Below are positions 51,441-61,680 of a stretch of 64,000 nt of DNA, piece after piece. The DNA comes from Leadbetterella byssophila DSM 17132 (GTDB lineage: Bacteria; Bacteroidota; Bacteroidia; Cytophagales; Spirosomataceae): the NCBI RefSeq assembly GCF_000166395.1, contig NC_014655.1:310001-374000 (forward strand). Reading direction: 5' to 3'. Both the position numbers and the translations under genes were made by a program. Every line of letters starts with the position of its first letter. Position 1 is the stretch's first letter. The notes under the pieces were generated by a model that worked only from the letters and a program-made list of their open reading frames with translations, was not told the DNA's origin and ran no database searches.

Positions 51441-52163
51441 AACCTCAGCATACCTTTTACCTAATTCTCGTAGGGCAGGGGTGTCAAAATGGGTAAGATC
51501 ACCATTATGCGTCAATCCTTCTGAGGTGACTACCTTTACGAAGGGAAGTCGATTAGGAATCTCACGGATAACGGCATTGATCCTTTGTCTACTATTTGAT
51601 CTATCGCCAAACTCGCCTGTCTCACCTATTATAACAGGAATAGATCCTAGAGGCAGGTCCAGATCGCGATGCAGGTTGTCCATCAGGCTGATAAATTCTT
51701 GTACATAGGATGCTGTACTCTCCGTATCTGATTCTCCTTGATGCCAAAGTATGGCTTTAATTTTTCCATGTTTTAGGGCTACTTTAGCACGGCGGATAGC
51801 ATCATCATAGGGGTATAATCCTGTGGCGGGATCTTGTGCCCCTGAGCGCCAGTAGCGGATAGAAGTTCCACCTACAGCAGCGGGGATTAAGCCTATGGGG
51901 TGCTTGTCTTTGCTCAAAATGATCCTGGCGAAACTGGCCGCCAATCCTGCACCAGCTGCACTTTTGTCGTAATGGAAGGGTTCTTTTGCCCTGACCCAAC
52001 TTAGATCTTTAGCAAGCATCCATAAGCTATCAGAGGGAAGGAGATAGTTATCTAAAGTTCCCCTTCCGGCCATGTTAGATTGGCCTACAAGTAGATAGAG
52101 GTCGAGATTATTTTGTGCCTGAACAGTAATGCTCAGGCACAGGAATAGTATGAGTTTTTTCAT
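51420..52163 (-). CDS. SGNH-type acetylesterase (sialate O-acetylesterase / CE6-like)
   Basis: The 247-residue protein has a signal peptide (MKKLILFLCLSITVQAQ) and a SASA domain: the nucleophile block 'LYLLVGQSNMAGRG' (Ser), 'LIPAAVGGTSIRYW' (oxyanion Gly), 'ILWHQGESDT' (Asn-like position), and 'NGDLTHFDTPALRELGKRYAEVL' with Asp/His. It should remove acetyl groups from polysaccharide in the periplasm. It is the last gene of the polysaccharide locus, with a 4-bp overlap with the preceding GH gene. Confidence 0.88.
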   Translation of the reverse strand: MKKLILFLCLSITVQAQNNLDLYLLVGQSNMAGRGTLDNYLLPSDSLWMLAKDLSWVRAKEPFHYDKSAAGAGLAASFARIILSKDKHPIGLIPAAVGGTSIRYWRSGAQDPATGLYPYDDAIRRAKVALKHGKIKAILWHQGESDTESTASYVQEFISLMDNLHRDLDLPLGSIPVIIGETGEFGDRSNSRQRINAVIREIPNRLPFVKVVTSEGLTHNGDLTHFDTPALRELGKRYAEVLLRFRQ

Positions 52164-54268
52164 TTCTTTTGGTACACTCTAACGTAATCTATTTCAAAGG
52201 TATGAGGGAATAAGGAATCATCCACGGGACCTCCTAAACCTCCACCTATGGCCAGATTTAGGATCAAGTGGAAAGGACGGTCATAGGGCCAGGTCTTAGA
52301 ACCAGTTCCTTCGTTTTCAAAAGTGAACAGTAGTTTTCCGTCAAAATACACCTGATATTTTGATTGTTCCCACTCTAAGGTGTAGGTATGGAAATCATCA
52401 GTTAGTCCACTAAGTCCTGTTATACCTTTTTTCTGGGTTTTTAAAATGTGGTTGTAGGATTCTGTATGAGTGGTGCTAAAAACGGTATCTGGGTTAGCGC
52501 CCACGTGCTCCATAATGTCTATTTCCCCGCTTTTAGGCCAAGTTCCATAATGATTCTCCGTAGAAAGCATCCAAATGGCCGGCCAAGTTCCTTTGCCCTT
52601 AGGCACCTTAGCTCTTATTTCTATCTTTCCGTACAGCCAGTCGCCTTTGTATTTTGTCATCAACCTACCGGAGGAATAGTTCTTTCCTTTGGTTTCCTCT
52701 TTCCTGGCTATGATTTTCAAGGTGCCATCAGATACGAGGGTGTTCTCCGTTTTGGCAATGGTATACCATTGAAGCTCTCTGTTTCCCCATCCATAGCTAT
52801 TACCGCGGGTGTCATGGGACCATTTCTTAGGATCAGGGAGACCTTTATAGTCAAATTCATCTGACCACACCAGTTTCCATTCTTTAGCTTCTTGGTTTTG
52901 GTCAAAATATTCTATTAAAGCGTAGCGATTCAGGTGCATTTCTTTCATGCCTTTCATTAGGTCGCTGTAATAAACGTACTCGTTATTTACTATGCCCTTA
53001 TTAGAATCTATGTTAGACGGATCTACGCCCTTGGCGGTAGGATCATTATCTTGGTATTTAAAGTAATGCCAACCCACGCAGGCTTTGGATTCCAGCAGAG
53101 CCAGCGTAAAATGCTGATATGCTAGTGCCTTATCTTTCTGGGTGCGGACCGTAAAACCTGCTCCTGTAGTATTTGCCAGCCCGGCGTCCATAGCTTTGGT
53201 ATAGAATTCCGTAATCATAAAAGGCTTACCGGTGTAGTATTGCCATTGTTCCATACGGATTTCTTCCGGTGTCCAAACGCCATAATAGTTGAAAGAAACT
53301 ATGTCGCAGTATTTGCCAGCAGCTTTTAGAACGGGTATGATGAATTTCGCGCCGCCATGCAGGCGTGAGCCCAGATACATGTGATGAGGTAGCACCTCTT
53401 TCAGTGCTTGAGCTACCTTTCTGTAGTAGGTTTCTGCTACGTGACCGGCGAAGTCGGCCCGGTCATCGTCTGCGATTTCATCTATGGTTTTTCTTCTCGC
53501 AGCTAACCAACGTAGTGCCTCTTGCTTACCAGGATCCTGGTCGTTTGCTAATTTTAGATATCCTTCCAGATTCCCAAGTCCTATAGGCAATTCATTATCA
53601 GAGAAAACACCAAAAAGGTTAGGGTCATTGATTCTGTCTTTTAAGCTTTTTGCATGTTCTTTACAAAATTCTTCAAAGTCAGGGTCAAAGGCGAAGATGG
53701 TTTGATTGGGATATCCTACGTTACCGGGCAGTTGGTAAGTTCCTCCTCTTTTCTTCCCATAGGTGCTCATGAAATTAAGATTCGGGGTGTAACTCAATGG
53801 CTTTTCTCTTTGTTTATTAATCTCACGTACATCCTCGCTCCACGAACCTGTTCCTGTAAATCCAAATTTACTTAGGGAGTCTGCTGTGGCCCTTAACCAG
53901 TTTTCCTTATTGCCGTACAGAGACTTCAAGTAGGTCTCGTTTCTTTCTGAGGTTCCGGGTCTTACGGAATTGAGGACGGTTTGGATATTGAGGTGGCCTT
54001 CCGGATCCACTACCCACCAGCGCCCGTCTATCTTTTCTGTTCTATAGTAGCCGGAACCCTGCACTTTTTTATGAGGAAGGGAGCCGTACTTGTTGAGTTT
54101 TTCCTCCGATTTCGGCGAAAATGAAGCTAAGGTTTTTATACTACGGGTGTCATAAAATTTCCAAGGAGTATTGGGATTCCCAGAAACCCATGCCTTGCTT
54201 TCCACGCGAAGCGATTCCTGGGCTAATAAGGCATGTCCTATAAGGATCAATCCAAGTAATTTTTTCAT
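52160..54268 (-). CDS. Two-domain glycoside hydrolase: GH50-like N-terminus, GH16 C-terminus
   Basis: The 702-residue exported enzyme (MKKLLGLILIGHALLAQ) has two catalytic domains. Residues about 60-455 form a TIM-barrel with 'GRWWVVDPEGHLNIQTVLNSV', acid/base candidate in 'GVFSDNELPI' and nucleophile candidate in 'KPFMITEFYTKAMD', resembling GH50 agarase-like enzymes. Residues ~460-702 are GH16 laminarinase-like, with 'WSDEFDYKG..P..W', catalytic 'SGEIDIMEHVG', and 'GTWPAIWMLS'. Targets could be beta-1,3-glucan or an agar-like galactan. The GH50 label is less certain than GH16. It is co-transcribed with GH2 and the esterase gene. Confidence 0.82.
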   Translation of the reverse strand: MKKLLGLILIGHALLAQESLRVESKAWVSGNPNTPWKFYDTRSIKTLASFSPKSEEKLNKYGSLPHKKVQGSGYYRTEKIDGRWWVVDPEGHLNIQTVLNSVRPGTSERNETYLKSLYGNKENWLRATADSLSKFGFTGTGSWSEDVREINKQREKPLSYTPNLNFMSTYGKKRGGTYQLPGNVGYPNQTIFAFDPDFEEFCKEHAKSLKDRINDPNLFGVFSDNELPIGLGNLEGYLKLANDQDPGKQEALRWLAARRKTIDEIADDDRADFAGHVAETYYRKVAQALKEVLPHHMYLGSRLHGGAKFIIPVLKAAGKYCDIVSFNYYGVWTPEEIRMEQWQYYTGKPFMITEFYTKAMDAGLANTTGAGFTVRTQKDKALAYQHFTLALLESKACVGWHYFKYQDNDPTAKGVDPSNIDSNKGIVNNEYVYYSDLMKGMKEMHLNRYALIEYFDQNQEAKEWKLVWSDEFDYKGLPDPKKWSHDTRGNSYGWGNRELQWYTIAKTENTLVSDGTLKIIARKEETKGKNYSSGRLMTKYKGDWLYGKIEIRAKVPKGKGTWPAIWMLSTENHYGTWPKSGEIDIMEHVGANPDTVFSTTHTESYNHILKTQKKGITGLSGLTDDFHTYTLEWEQSKYQVYFDGKLLFTFENEGTGSKTWPYDRPFHLILNLAIGGGLGGPVDDSLFPHTFEIDYVRVYQKK

Positions 54269-54269
54269 A

Positions 54270-56849
54270 TCAGTCCCTTTTGATTATTTTGATTGCGTTT
54301 AACAAGGTAGTGCCTTCAATAGGGATAAACTCTATGGTGAGGCCATTCTCTTTCACGTCTATATTGAATTTCTTAACGGCTGCTTGTTGGATACCCGCTT
54401 CTTTGTCGATCTCGTAGTTTTCCAAGAAGGACACTCCATTTGCTTTTACATTAAAGCTTCTTTTGCCTGCTAGTTCCTGGATAGCGTCATTGCCTAGATT
54501 GTAGGCAATTGCATCTGCCGGTTCGGTGCCGTTTAATTCTGCCCAATATAGGTAAACGGCGTATTTTCCGGCAGGAAGATCGGCTTTGAATTTTTCAATT
54601 CCTATTCTTTGCGTGAGAAACAAGGGGCTCAAATCTGTGCCTTTGATTCTTACTTCTGCTGTAGGAAGTTCGCCGTAGCGGGTTTTAGGGCGAAGTGCTT
54701 GACCACCTATGAAACCGTAGCTTCCAGGTTCATAGGCTTTCTCCGGTTGCCAAAGGGTTTTGGTGTTCTCGTCCCAAAAAAACCTCTTGCTTCCTAGTGC
54801 CACATTTAGCTCATTAAAGTTTTGAGAAGGTAAGGTATGGATTTCAAAGCTGTCCTCAGCCCCTGAAATATGCGCTCTTAAGGTGTGAGTTCCTGCAGGA
54901 AGGTTCAAATGGGTTTTGGCAATCCCTGCATTGACTTTTAATTTGCCCCATTTTTTATTGTTTAGGTACAAAGTGACCTGGCTTGCATTAGAATAGATTT
55001 TTATCTCATGATTACCCTCTGGTCTTTGTTGCCACTCTTTGGATGCAAAACGTACAAAAGCTTGCTTTAACAAGTGCGCTTGATAGAGGAAATAGGTATT
55101 TTTAGGTTTTCTGTCCAGTCCTGAGATTCCTTTGCTATTTACATGAGGTATCGTGTTCTTTCTTACTTCTGAATAGAAGTCATTGAGGTTCCAGATGGCT
55201 GCTCCTGCCAGGAAAGGTGAGTTAAGAATGGTCTTCAAGTAATGTTCATGATATAGATCTCCATATTCTACACTGTAATCAAAGCGTTCTGGTGAATAGG
55301 TGTGAATTCTAACGTCCACGTCCGCCCCATACTCAGAGAGTATAGTGGGCTTGGAAGGGTATTTTTCTCTGTATTTCTTCAGGAAAGTGTCGAGTTGCTC
55401 AGGTCTATCGCTGTACCAACCTTGATACAGGTTCCATCCAATGATATCCGGAACAGTGAATAGGTTGGCATCTTCGTAAGCCTTTACGTTGCCGTGGAAG
55501 GCTATCATGGTAGGACGGGAAGGATCCAGCTGTTTGATCTTATCCTGTATGGCTTTGGCCTGCTTATATACTTCCTGGCAATAGGGACCGTAAGCTGCTT
55601 CTGTATTTTTATAGGGAGGGCGGAGCATGACCTCGTTCATATAGGACCATACTATCAAGGAAGGATGATTGGTGTTTTGCTTAACCATTTCTTCTGCCAT
55701 AAATATGGACTGGTTGGAAAAGGCAGCACTTTCCGTGACAGCATTTACAATGGGTATCTCTACTGAAGCCAATATACCCAGTTTGTCACACATTTCCAAG
55801 ATCAGCGGATCTTGAGGATAGTGGGCAATCCGTAAGAAATTACCTCCCATATTCTTTAAAAGTTCTATGTCTCTGATATGGTGAGCGTCTTCTAAGGCGT
55901 ATCCCTTGTCTTTGAAGTCTTGGTGCCGGGAGGTTCCTATCAGCTTTAGTGGCTTCCCGTTTAGATGAAAGCCTGTGTCTGCATGAAATTCAAACCATCT
56001 AAACCCGGTTTTTGTCGTGCATTCATCTCTAAGTTGCCCTTTTTCAAGGATTTTTGTCTCTACTGTATAGAGAAAGGGGGTACCAGGAGTCCAAAGACGA
56101 GGTTTAGGAACTTGGATTTTGCCCTCTACTCGCTGGTTAGAAGTATTGGCTTCGGGATCAACTTTCAAAGTGAGCGATGTTATCACTTTCCCATCAGGAT
56201 CCTTTAAGGTATGTAATACCTGTATCTCTTTTTTTTCTGAACTATGGTTATTTATAAGTGTACTTATTTCCAAAATAGCTTCAGAAGTGGATACTTTTGG
56301 CGTTTTGACATAAACTCCAGAACTGGCAAAATCCAAAGGTGAGATATGCAGGTCTTCTCTCACGTCTAAGTAGACATCACGGTAGATTCCTCCAAAGAAA
56401 GTGAAGTCAGCGCTTAAGGGGGCAATATCCACGTGGTGGCGGTTATCCACCACTATTCTCAATTCCTGCGTTCGCCCGGGACGGAGATAAGGGGTTAAAT
56501 CAAAGTTGAAACGTGTGTAACCGCCCTGATGCTTTCCCACACGTTTTTCGTCTAGGAATACTTCTGTAATCTGATTTGCTCCTTCAAACTGGAGGTATAC
56601 CACTTTCCCGGCATAGGAGGCAGGGGTAGAGAGTTTCCTAGTATAGGTGCCAATGGTCCTGGAATAGCCGGGGGTTTCATCCTGAGCGTCCATAGCATTC
56701 CAGGTGTGTGGGAAGGAGACTTTTTGTTCTTTAGTATCCTCGGTTTTAAAGGTCCACCCTTCATTAATACTGTAGTTTTGGGCGTATAGCAGTAGGGGAG
56801 ATAAGGCAAAAAAAAGGATAGCCAGTCCTGATTTGGATTGGAATTTCAT
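54270..56849 (-). CDS. GH2 beta-glycosidase with C-terminal malectin domain
   Basis: The 859-residue exported enzyme (MKFQSKSGLAILFFALSPLLLYA) has a jelly-roll N-terminal domain ('WTFKTEDTKEQKVSFPHTWN', 'GGIYRDVYL'), an Ig-like domain, and a GH2 TIM-barrel with the acid/base Glu in 'LIVWSYMNEVML' and the nucleophile Glu in 'TILSEYGADVD'. A DUF4982-like and then a malectin domain ('NVALGSKRFFW...FIPIEGTTLLNAIKII') follow. It could be a beta-galactosidase or beta-glucuronidase. The sugar is not decided by sequence. The next gene starts one base after its stop. Confidence 0.88.
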   Translation of the reverse strand: MKFQSKSGLAILFFALSPLLLYAQNYSINEGWTFKTEDTKEQKVSFPHTWNAMDAQDETPGYSRTIGTYTRKLSTPASYAGKVVYLQFEGANQITEVFLDEKRVGKHQGGYTRFNFDLTPYLRPGRTQELRIVVDNRHHVDIAPLSADFTFFGGIYRDVYLDVREDLHISPLDFASSGVYVKTPKVSTSEAILEISTLINNHSSEKKEIQVLHTLKDPDGKVITSLTLKVDPEANTSNQRVEGKIQVPKPRLWTPGTPFLYTVETKILEKGQLRDECTTKTGFRWFEFHADTGFHLNGKPLKLIGTSRHQDFKDKGYALEDAHHIRDIELLKNMGGNFLRIAHYPQDPLILEMCDKLGILASVEIPIVNAVTESAAFSNQSIFMAEEMVKQNTNHPSLIVWSYMNEVMLRPPYKNTEAAYGPYCQEVYKQAKAIQDKIKQLDPSRPTMIAFHGNVKAYEDANLFTVPDIIGWNLYQGWYSDRPEQLDTFLKKYREKYPSKPTILSEYGADVDVRIHTYSPERFDYSVEYGDLYHEHYLKTILNSPFLAGAAIWNLNDFYSEVRKNTIPHVNSKGISGLDRKPKNTYFLYQAHLLKQAFVRFASKEWQQRPEGNHEIKIYSNASQVTLYLNNKKWGKLKVNAGIAKTHLNLPAGTHTLRAHISGAEDSFEIHTLPSQNFNELNVALGSKRFFWDENTKTLWQPEKAYEPGSYGFIGGQALRPKTRYGELPTAEVRIKGTDLSPLFLTQRIGIEKFKADLPAGKYAVYLYWAELNGTEPADAIAYNLGNDAIQELAGKRSFNVKANGVSFLENYEIDKEAGIQQAAVKKFNIDVKENGLTIEFIPIEGTTLLNAIKIIKRD

Positions 56850-56894
56850 GTGTAAAGCATTTGTTAACCTGCCCCGAAGGGCAGGTTCTGTTAA

Positions 56895-58682
56895 TTAATA
56901 TCCGGTATTTTGAGGGAAATTTCCCATGGCGTCAATTTGATCTTGTGGTATCGGCCAATTCACGTGGAAAGGCTGAACGTTAAATCTGACAAGAACATCA
57001 TTATCTGAGCCATTGAAGTCGATGTAGTAATTAGGGTTAGGCCCGAACTTGGGGTCTCTACCGTCTGAAATACCGTAAGTAGCCTTGTTATAAGGCACTG
57101 AGGAGGCAGGATACTTAGTGAAATCTCCTGCATAGCTTTTCATCTGCTTATACCAGATGCCGTTTCTTTTTAAGAATTCGTATCTTCTGCCTTCGAAGGC
57201 TAATTCTCTGGCGTGCTCGTCTTTAAGCATATCGAAGGTCAAGGTGCCGTTAAATGGAGCATTTCCCGCTCTTACCCAAGTCATATTGAAATACTTTATG
57301 GCTTTGGCTTGATCTCCTAACTGTAAAGCAGCTTCTGCACCTAAAAGGAAGGTTTCGGCGAGTCTATAGATCATCACATCTTTGTAGCTGGCAGGACCGT
57401 CAGCGTCTATCTGTTTGTCCCATCTGTCATACATCTTGATGGAGGAAGGTAAGATGTTTCTTCTGTCTATTTTTGCATTAGTAGCTGCATAGATATCTCT
57501 ACCGTAAATTCTTGAACCTACGGATACTTTAACAGGATCAGGTCCTTTGTTTGTAGTAGTGGTATAAGTCAGGCCGGTTTGGCTATCTACTACTTCTTTT
57601 GCTACAGGGATGGTTATAAGCTTGTTAGGGTTTTGGTAAGTGTAGTCTGTTTTGTAGTAGGCTGAAATACGTTTGTCGTTCTCTGGATACAAAGACATCA
57701 AATAGCTGTTAGGAAAGGCAAGTCCCCAGCTTCTACCCAGGTTATCTTCATGGTATTTAACTAGGGTTCCGTTCACTAACTTATGGGTATAATCTGTTTC
57801 TGCTATGATATTGATGTATTGAGTACCTAGACGGTGACCCTCGCCACCTCCTCTTTCCAAGGAATAATTGAGGGAAAATAAGGCTTCCGGTAGGTTATAA
57901 AAGTCCTTTCTATCAAAGATCTCAGCCACTGTGGGTGAAAGGGAATGCGCTTTATTTTGCTCTATGGCTTCTACTTGTTTAAGCACTTCGGTCCAGTTTT
58001 TCGACCAGGCAGCAACTAATGCTTTTAAGTGTCTTGCCGCATCTTGGGTGATTTTGCCGTCTTGTCTGTCTTCTATAGGAAGTCCCTCAATAGCCTCGTC
58101 TAGGTCTGTATAGAGAAGTTGGAACACAGCTGCGCTGTCAGCAGGCGTGTATTTCAGGGCATCCATATTTTCTTTGGTAACGGGTTCAGTACTAAGGTAT
58201 AGCTTACCGAATCTGGACCATAGACCATAGTAGCTATAAGCACGCCAGAATTTTGCTTCTGCAACAGATTTTTTAGTTTCATCTCCGAATTTTGCGCCAT
58301 AGTAAATGATTTCATTCGTACGACCAATGATGTAATATCTGTGCGTCCAATAAGGCGAATAAATTAACGAGCGGATATTTGAAGTAGGACCAGGGGAAGT
58401 AAAGCGAGAAAGGTTCGCGTCATCACCTGTAGTGAATATGCTTAGATCCGTAGTTCTTTCACCCCACAAATGAGAGGCTAGAAATCCATTGGAGTTCCCT
58501 TTACGTCCAAGTTGTCTTTCGTAGGAATAAAGGGATTCGACCATCTTGTTGATGCCTTCTGCCGTCTCGAATAGGGTGGCTGTGGTAAAGCTGTTTTCGG
58601 ATTTCTCTACAAGATAATCTTTGCAGGAGATTAGAGATCCGATAGTCAGGAATATTGCTATTAATTTGCTAAGGTTCTTCAT
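56895..58682 (-). CDS. susD: SusD/RagB outer-membrane glycan-binding lipoprotein
   Basis: The 595-residue protein is a lipoprotein (MKNLSKLIAIFLTIGSLISCKDYL). It has the SusD N-terminal TPR-like part ('YLVEKSENSFTTATLFETAEGINKMVESLYSY', 'TNEIIYYGAKFGD..SVAEAKFWRAYSYYGLWSRFGKLYL') and the C-terminal 'RLAETFLLGAEAALQLGDQAKAIKYFNMTWVRAG..ARELAFEGRRYEFLKR'. It lies on the cell surface as the lid of the TonB-dependent importer encoded just upstream (4 bp apart). Confidence 0.94.
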   Translation of the reverse strand: MKNLSKLIAIFLTIGSLISCKDYLVEKSENSFTTATLFETAEGINKMVESLYSYERQLGRKGNSNGFLASHLWGERTTDLSIFTTGDDANLSRFTSPGPTSNIRSLIYSPYWTHRYYIIGRTNEIIYYGAKFGDETKKSVAEAKFWRAYSYYGLWSRFGKLYLSTEPVTKENMDALKYTPADSAAVFQLLYTDLDEAIEGLPIEDRQDGKITQDAARHLKALVAAWSKNWTEVLKQVEAIEQNKAHSLSPTVAEIFDRKDFYNLPEALFSLNYSLERGGGEGHRLGTQYINIIAETDYTHKLVNGTLVKYHEDNLGRSWGLAFPNSYLMSLYPENDKRISAYYKTDYTYQNPNKLITIPVAKEVVDSQTGLTYTTTTNKGPDPVKVSVGSRIYGRDIYAATNAKIDRRNILPSSIKMYDRWDKQIDADGPASYKDVMIYRLAETFLLGAEAALQLGDQAKAIKYFNMTWVRAGNAPFNGTLTFDMLKDEHARELAFEGRRYEFLKRNGIWYKQMKSYAGDFTKYPASSVPYNKATYGISDGRDPKFGPNPNYYIDFNGSDNDVLVRFNVQPFHVNWPIPQDQIDAMGNFPQNTGY

Positions 58683-58686
58683 AAAA

Positions 58687-61680
58687 TTAAAAACTTAAGT
58701 TTAAGCCCAAAATGAATGTACGTGCCTCCGGATATGCGCCGGGTTCTTTTTCAGGACTATAAGATTTGTAGTCCGTCAGAGTAAAGAGATTTGTGGCCGT
58801 GGTATAGATTCTAGCTTTTGAGGCGCTAATTTTATTTAAGACGCTCTTTGGAAGGCTATATCCCAATGTTACGGTTCTCAATCTCAGGTATGAGGCATCT
58901 TGAAGTCCCATGAGTCCCATGTAAGGTACAGAAGCGGTAAATTGCGGACGAGGTGCCGTGTTAGATGGATTCTCAGCTGTCCAGTAGTCTACTTTTATCC
59001 CGTTCTTCTTTCCGTTCAAACTTCCGCCCTGATTAAAGGCATACAGGTACGGGTTATTTTTAGTTACGCCCTGCACAGTGTAAAACTCTGCCTGGAAATC
59101 GAATTTTTTGTAACGTAGGGAGGTATTCCATGTAGCATACCATTTTGGCATCAGGTTGTAAACTTTTCTGTCCTCCACCGTGATTTTGCCATCACCGTTA
59201 TAGTCCAGAATTTTGACATCTCCCGGCCTAGGCTGGGCATCACCCGGTAAATACTGATGAGGCTCAGCAACCTCTCCTTCTTGCCAGATTCCAGCAAAAA
59301 CATAATTATACGTCACATTGATAGGTTGGCCTATGAACCAGTTGTTCGTTAGATCATTTATAAGTTGTCCGTTCTCATCAGTTCTACCGTCTATCTTTAG
59401 GATTTTGCTATCCTGGGTGGAGAAAGTCAATCCTGAAGCCCAGTCAATGTTTTTCTTATTAACTATATCAGCCTGGAGACTGAATTCGAAACCTGAACTT
59501 TGGGTTTCTCCTAAGTTATCCCACATGGTATTGTAACCGGTGATGGAGGGAACTGTGCGCTGAATAAGCAAATCTTTGGTGTTAGTTTTGTAGTATTCCA
59601 CTGTACCTCGCAGGCGATTTTTCAGGAAACCAAAATCCACTCCGTAATTAAAGGAGTGGGTGGTCTCCCATTTTAAGTTAGGGTTAATGAGTTGGTTTGA
59701 CGGCAAGTATCCTATGCTGAATTGAGTCCCGAACAGGTATTCATAGGAATTAGAAAGACCAAGTGTTCTGTAGGCCGGTATAGCCCAGTTTCCAACTACC
59801 CCGTAAGAGATTCTAGCCTTTAATTCGCTTAGCCAAGGGGTTTCTTTTAGCCATTCTTCTTCATTGATTCTCCAGGCTAGGGCCATGGAAGGGAAATTTG
59901 CCCACTTGTTATCTGCTCCAAAAACAGAGGCTCCGTCTCTTCGAACTGAGGCCGTCAATAAGTAACGATCCATTAAGGTATATTGGAGGCGAGCTGCATA
60001 GGATTGGGAGCGTGTACGCGTGATGGAACGAATGGCGTTAGAGATTTCTGAATCTCCTACCACGTTCCAGTCGAAAATATCTGTAGTAGAATTGATGAAG
60101 TTCATGCCTAAAGTTTTCTGCAAGTCTTCATCAAAAGCCTGAATCAAAGTTGCCTGCAAGCGATGGGCATCCTTTGTATAGGAGTAATTTAAGACGTTCT
60201 CTACTAAGAAGGTAGAACGAGTGAAATTAGTAAGTTCTCCGGTACCTGTAGAGTTAGGGTATAATTTCGTTTTGTAGTTTCCGGATTCCCTGTTATTGGT
60301 TCTAAGGTTAGCGTTAATCCTATAACTGAAATTTTTAAATGGCTTGAAGGTGATATGTCCTGCCAGGTTGAGGTAGTCATTTTCCTGATTAGCCTTGTAT
60401 TCTTTAACTCTCCATAGGGGGTTGATATCGCCACTGGTGTTGGCCTCTCTCATCAAGTTTCCATTCGCATCGTAAGCTTGGGATAACTGGGGCATGGTCA
60501 ATATGTCACTGAAGTTGCCATCAACGCTGTTAGTGAGGGATCTGCTGAAGGAGAAGTTTACTCCTACGTCTACCCTTTTATTTGGAGTGAAGTCGAGGTT
60601 TGATCTAATGTTTGCTCTGGAGAAGTCTGAGCCTTGTACAAGCCCCTGCTGATCCAGGTATCCTGCAGATGCGGAGTACTTTATTTTCCCTGAACCACCT
60701 CGAACGCTGACGTCATATTTGGTTTGAGGTGCATTCGTCATTAAAAGATCTTCCCAGTCTGTATACTGCTGATTGGTCAGGTTTTGGAACATGATAGCAT
60801 CATCCATAACGGTTGCATAATTAGGGTTATCAGGTGTTCCTACTCCACTCATGCCTTCATTGTATTTTGCCCAGAAACGTAGTTTAGCAAATTCTTCAGG
60901 AGTATACAGGTCAAAGTTTCTTTTGTAGTCTTGTACGCCGGTATATACAGAGAAATCAACAGATGTTTTTCCCTCTTTACCCCTTTTAGTAGTGATAAGA
61001 ATCACTCCATTTGAGGCTCTTGATCCGTATATAGCCTGAGAGGAGGCGTCTTTCAATACTTCTATTGATGCTACATCATTTGAATTCAGGTCATTAATGT
61101 GGGGGACGATCATTCCGTCTACAATGAAGAGGGGAGTTTGGCCTCCACTTAAAGAACGGACACCACGAATCAAAACACGTGATGCTCCACCAGGCTGTGA
61201 GTTATCCAGTGTTACATTAAGTCCTGCGGCTTGACCGCGTAGCATTTCTGTAACGTTTGTGGCTGGGAATTTTTCTAAACTTTCTGATTTTATAGAGGCT
61301 ACAGAGCCAGTCAAATCTGATTTTTTAGTGGTACCGTAGCCTATAACAACTATTTCGTCTAAGGAGGCTTGGTCTTCTTCCAAAACAACTTCTAGCCTTG
61401 TTCTTCCGCCTACAGAAATGGTTTGTTCTTTGTATCCTATGTACGAAAATCGTAAGCGGGTGTCAGGTTTGCTGAGCGCAATAGTAAAATTACCGTCAGC
61501 ATCAGTCATGGCTCCGCTTCCACCATTAAGGTCTAAGATGGAAACACCAATTAGTGCTTCACCGGTGGAAGATTTTACGTGGCCGATTAAAGGAGCTACT
61601 TGTCCCTTGACTTGAAAGAGTAGCAAAAAAGTTAAACTCCATATCAAGTGTATACGGAGCATTCTAATGTTAAGGTTCAT
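58687..61680 (-). CDS. susC: SusC/RagA TonB-dependent outer-membrane transporter
   Basis: The 997-residue protein has a signal peptide, a carboxypeptidase-regulatory-like domain ('LIGHVKSSTGEALIGVSILDLNGGSGAMTDADGNFTIAL'), a plug domain beginning 'DEIVVIGYGTTKKSDLTGSVASI', 'GASRVLIRGVRSLSGGQTPLFIVDGM', and a 22-strand-type beta barrel ending 'EARTFILGLNLSF' with terminal Phe. It imports oligosaccharides with SusD. It is the first gene of the polysaccharide locus, and the divergent sensor gene likely controls it. Confidence 0.95.
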   Translation of the reverse strand: MNLNIRMLRIHLIWSLTFLLLFQVKGQVAPLIGHVKSSTGEALIGVSILDLNGGSGAMTDADGNFTIALSKPDTRLRFSYIGYKEQTISVGGRTRLEVVLEEDQASLDEIVVIGYGTTKKSDLTGSVASIKSESLEKFPATNVTEMLRGQAAGLNVTLDNSQPGGASRVLIRGVRSLSGGQTPLFIVDGMIVPHINDLNSNDVASIEVLKDASSQAIYGSRASNGVILITTKRGKEGKTSVDFSVYTGVQDYKRNFDLYTPEEFAKLRFWAKYNEGMSGVGTPDNPNYATVMDDAIMFQNLTNQQYTDWEDLLMTNAPQTKYDVSVRGGSGKIKYSASAGYLDQQGLVQGSDFSRANIRSNLDFTPNKRVDVGVNFSFSRSLTNSVDGNFSDILTMPQLSQAYDANGNLMREANTSGDINPLWRVKEYKANQENDYLNLAGHITFKPFKNFSYRINANLRTNNRESGNYKTKLYPNSTGTGELTNFTRSTFLVENVLNYSYTKDAHRLQATLIQAFDEDLQKTLGMNFINSTTDIFDWNVVGDSEISNAIRSITRTRSQSYAARLQYTLMDRYLLTASVRRDGASVFGADNKWANFPSMALAWRINEEEWLKETPWLSELKARISYGVVGNWAIPAYRTLGLSNSYEYLFGTQFSIGYLPSNQLINPNLKWETTHSFNYGVDFGFLKNRLRGTVEYYKTNTKDLLIQRTVPSITGYNTMWDNLGETQSSGFEFSLQADIVNKKNIDWASGLTFSTQDSKILKIDGRTDENGQLINDLTNNWFIGQPINVTYNYVFAGIWQEGEVAEPHQYLPGDAQPRPGDVKILDYNGDGKITVEDRKVYNLMPKWYATWNTSLRYKKFDFQAEFYTVQGVTKNNPYLYAFNQGGSLNGKKNGIKVDYWTAENPSNTAPRPQFTASVPYMGLMGLQDASYLRLRTVTLGYSLPKSVLNKISASKARIYTTATNLFTLTDYKSYSPEKEPGAYPEARTFILGLNLSF

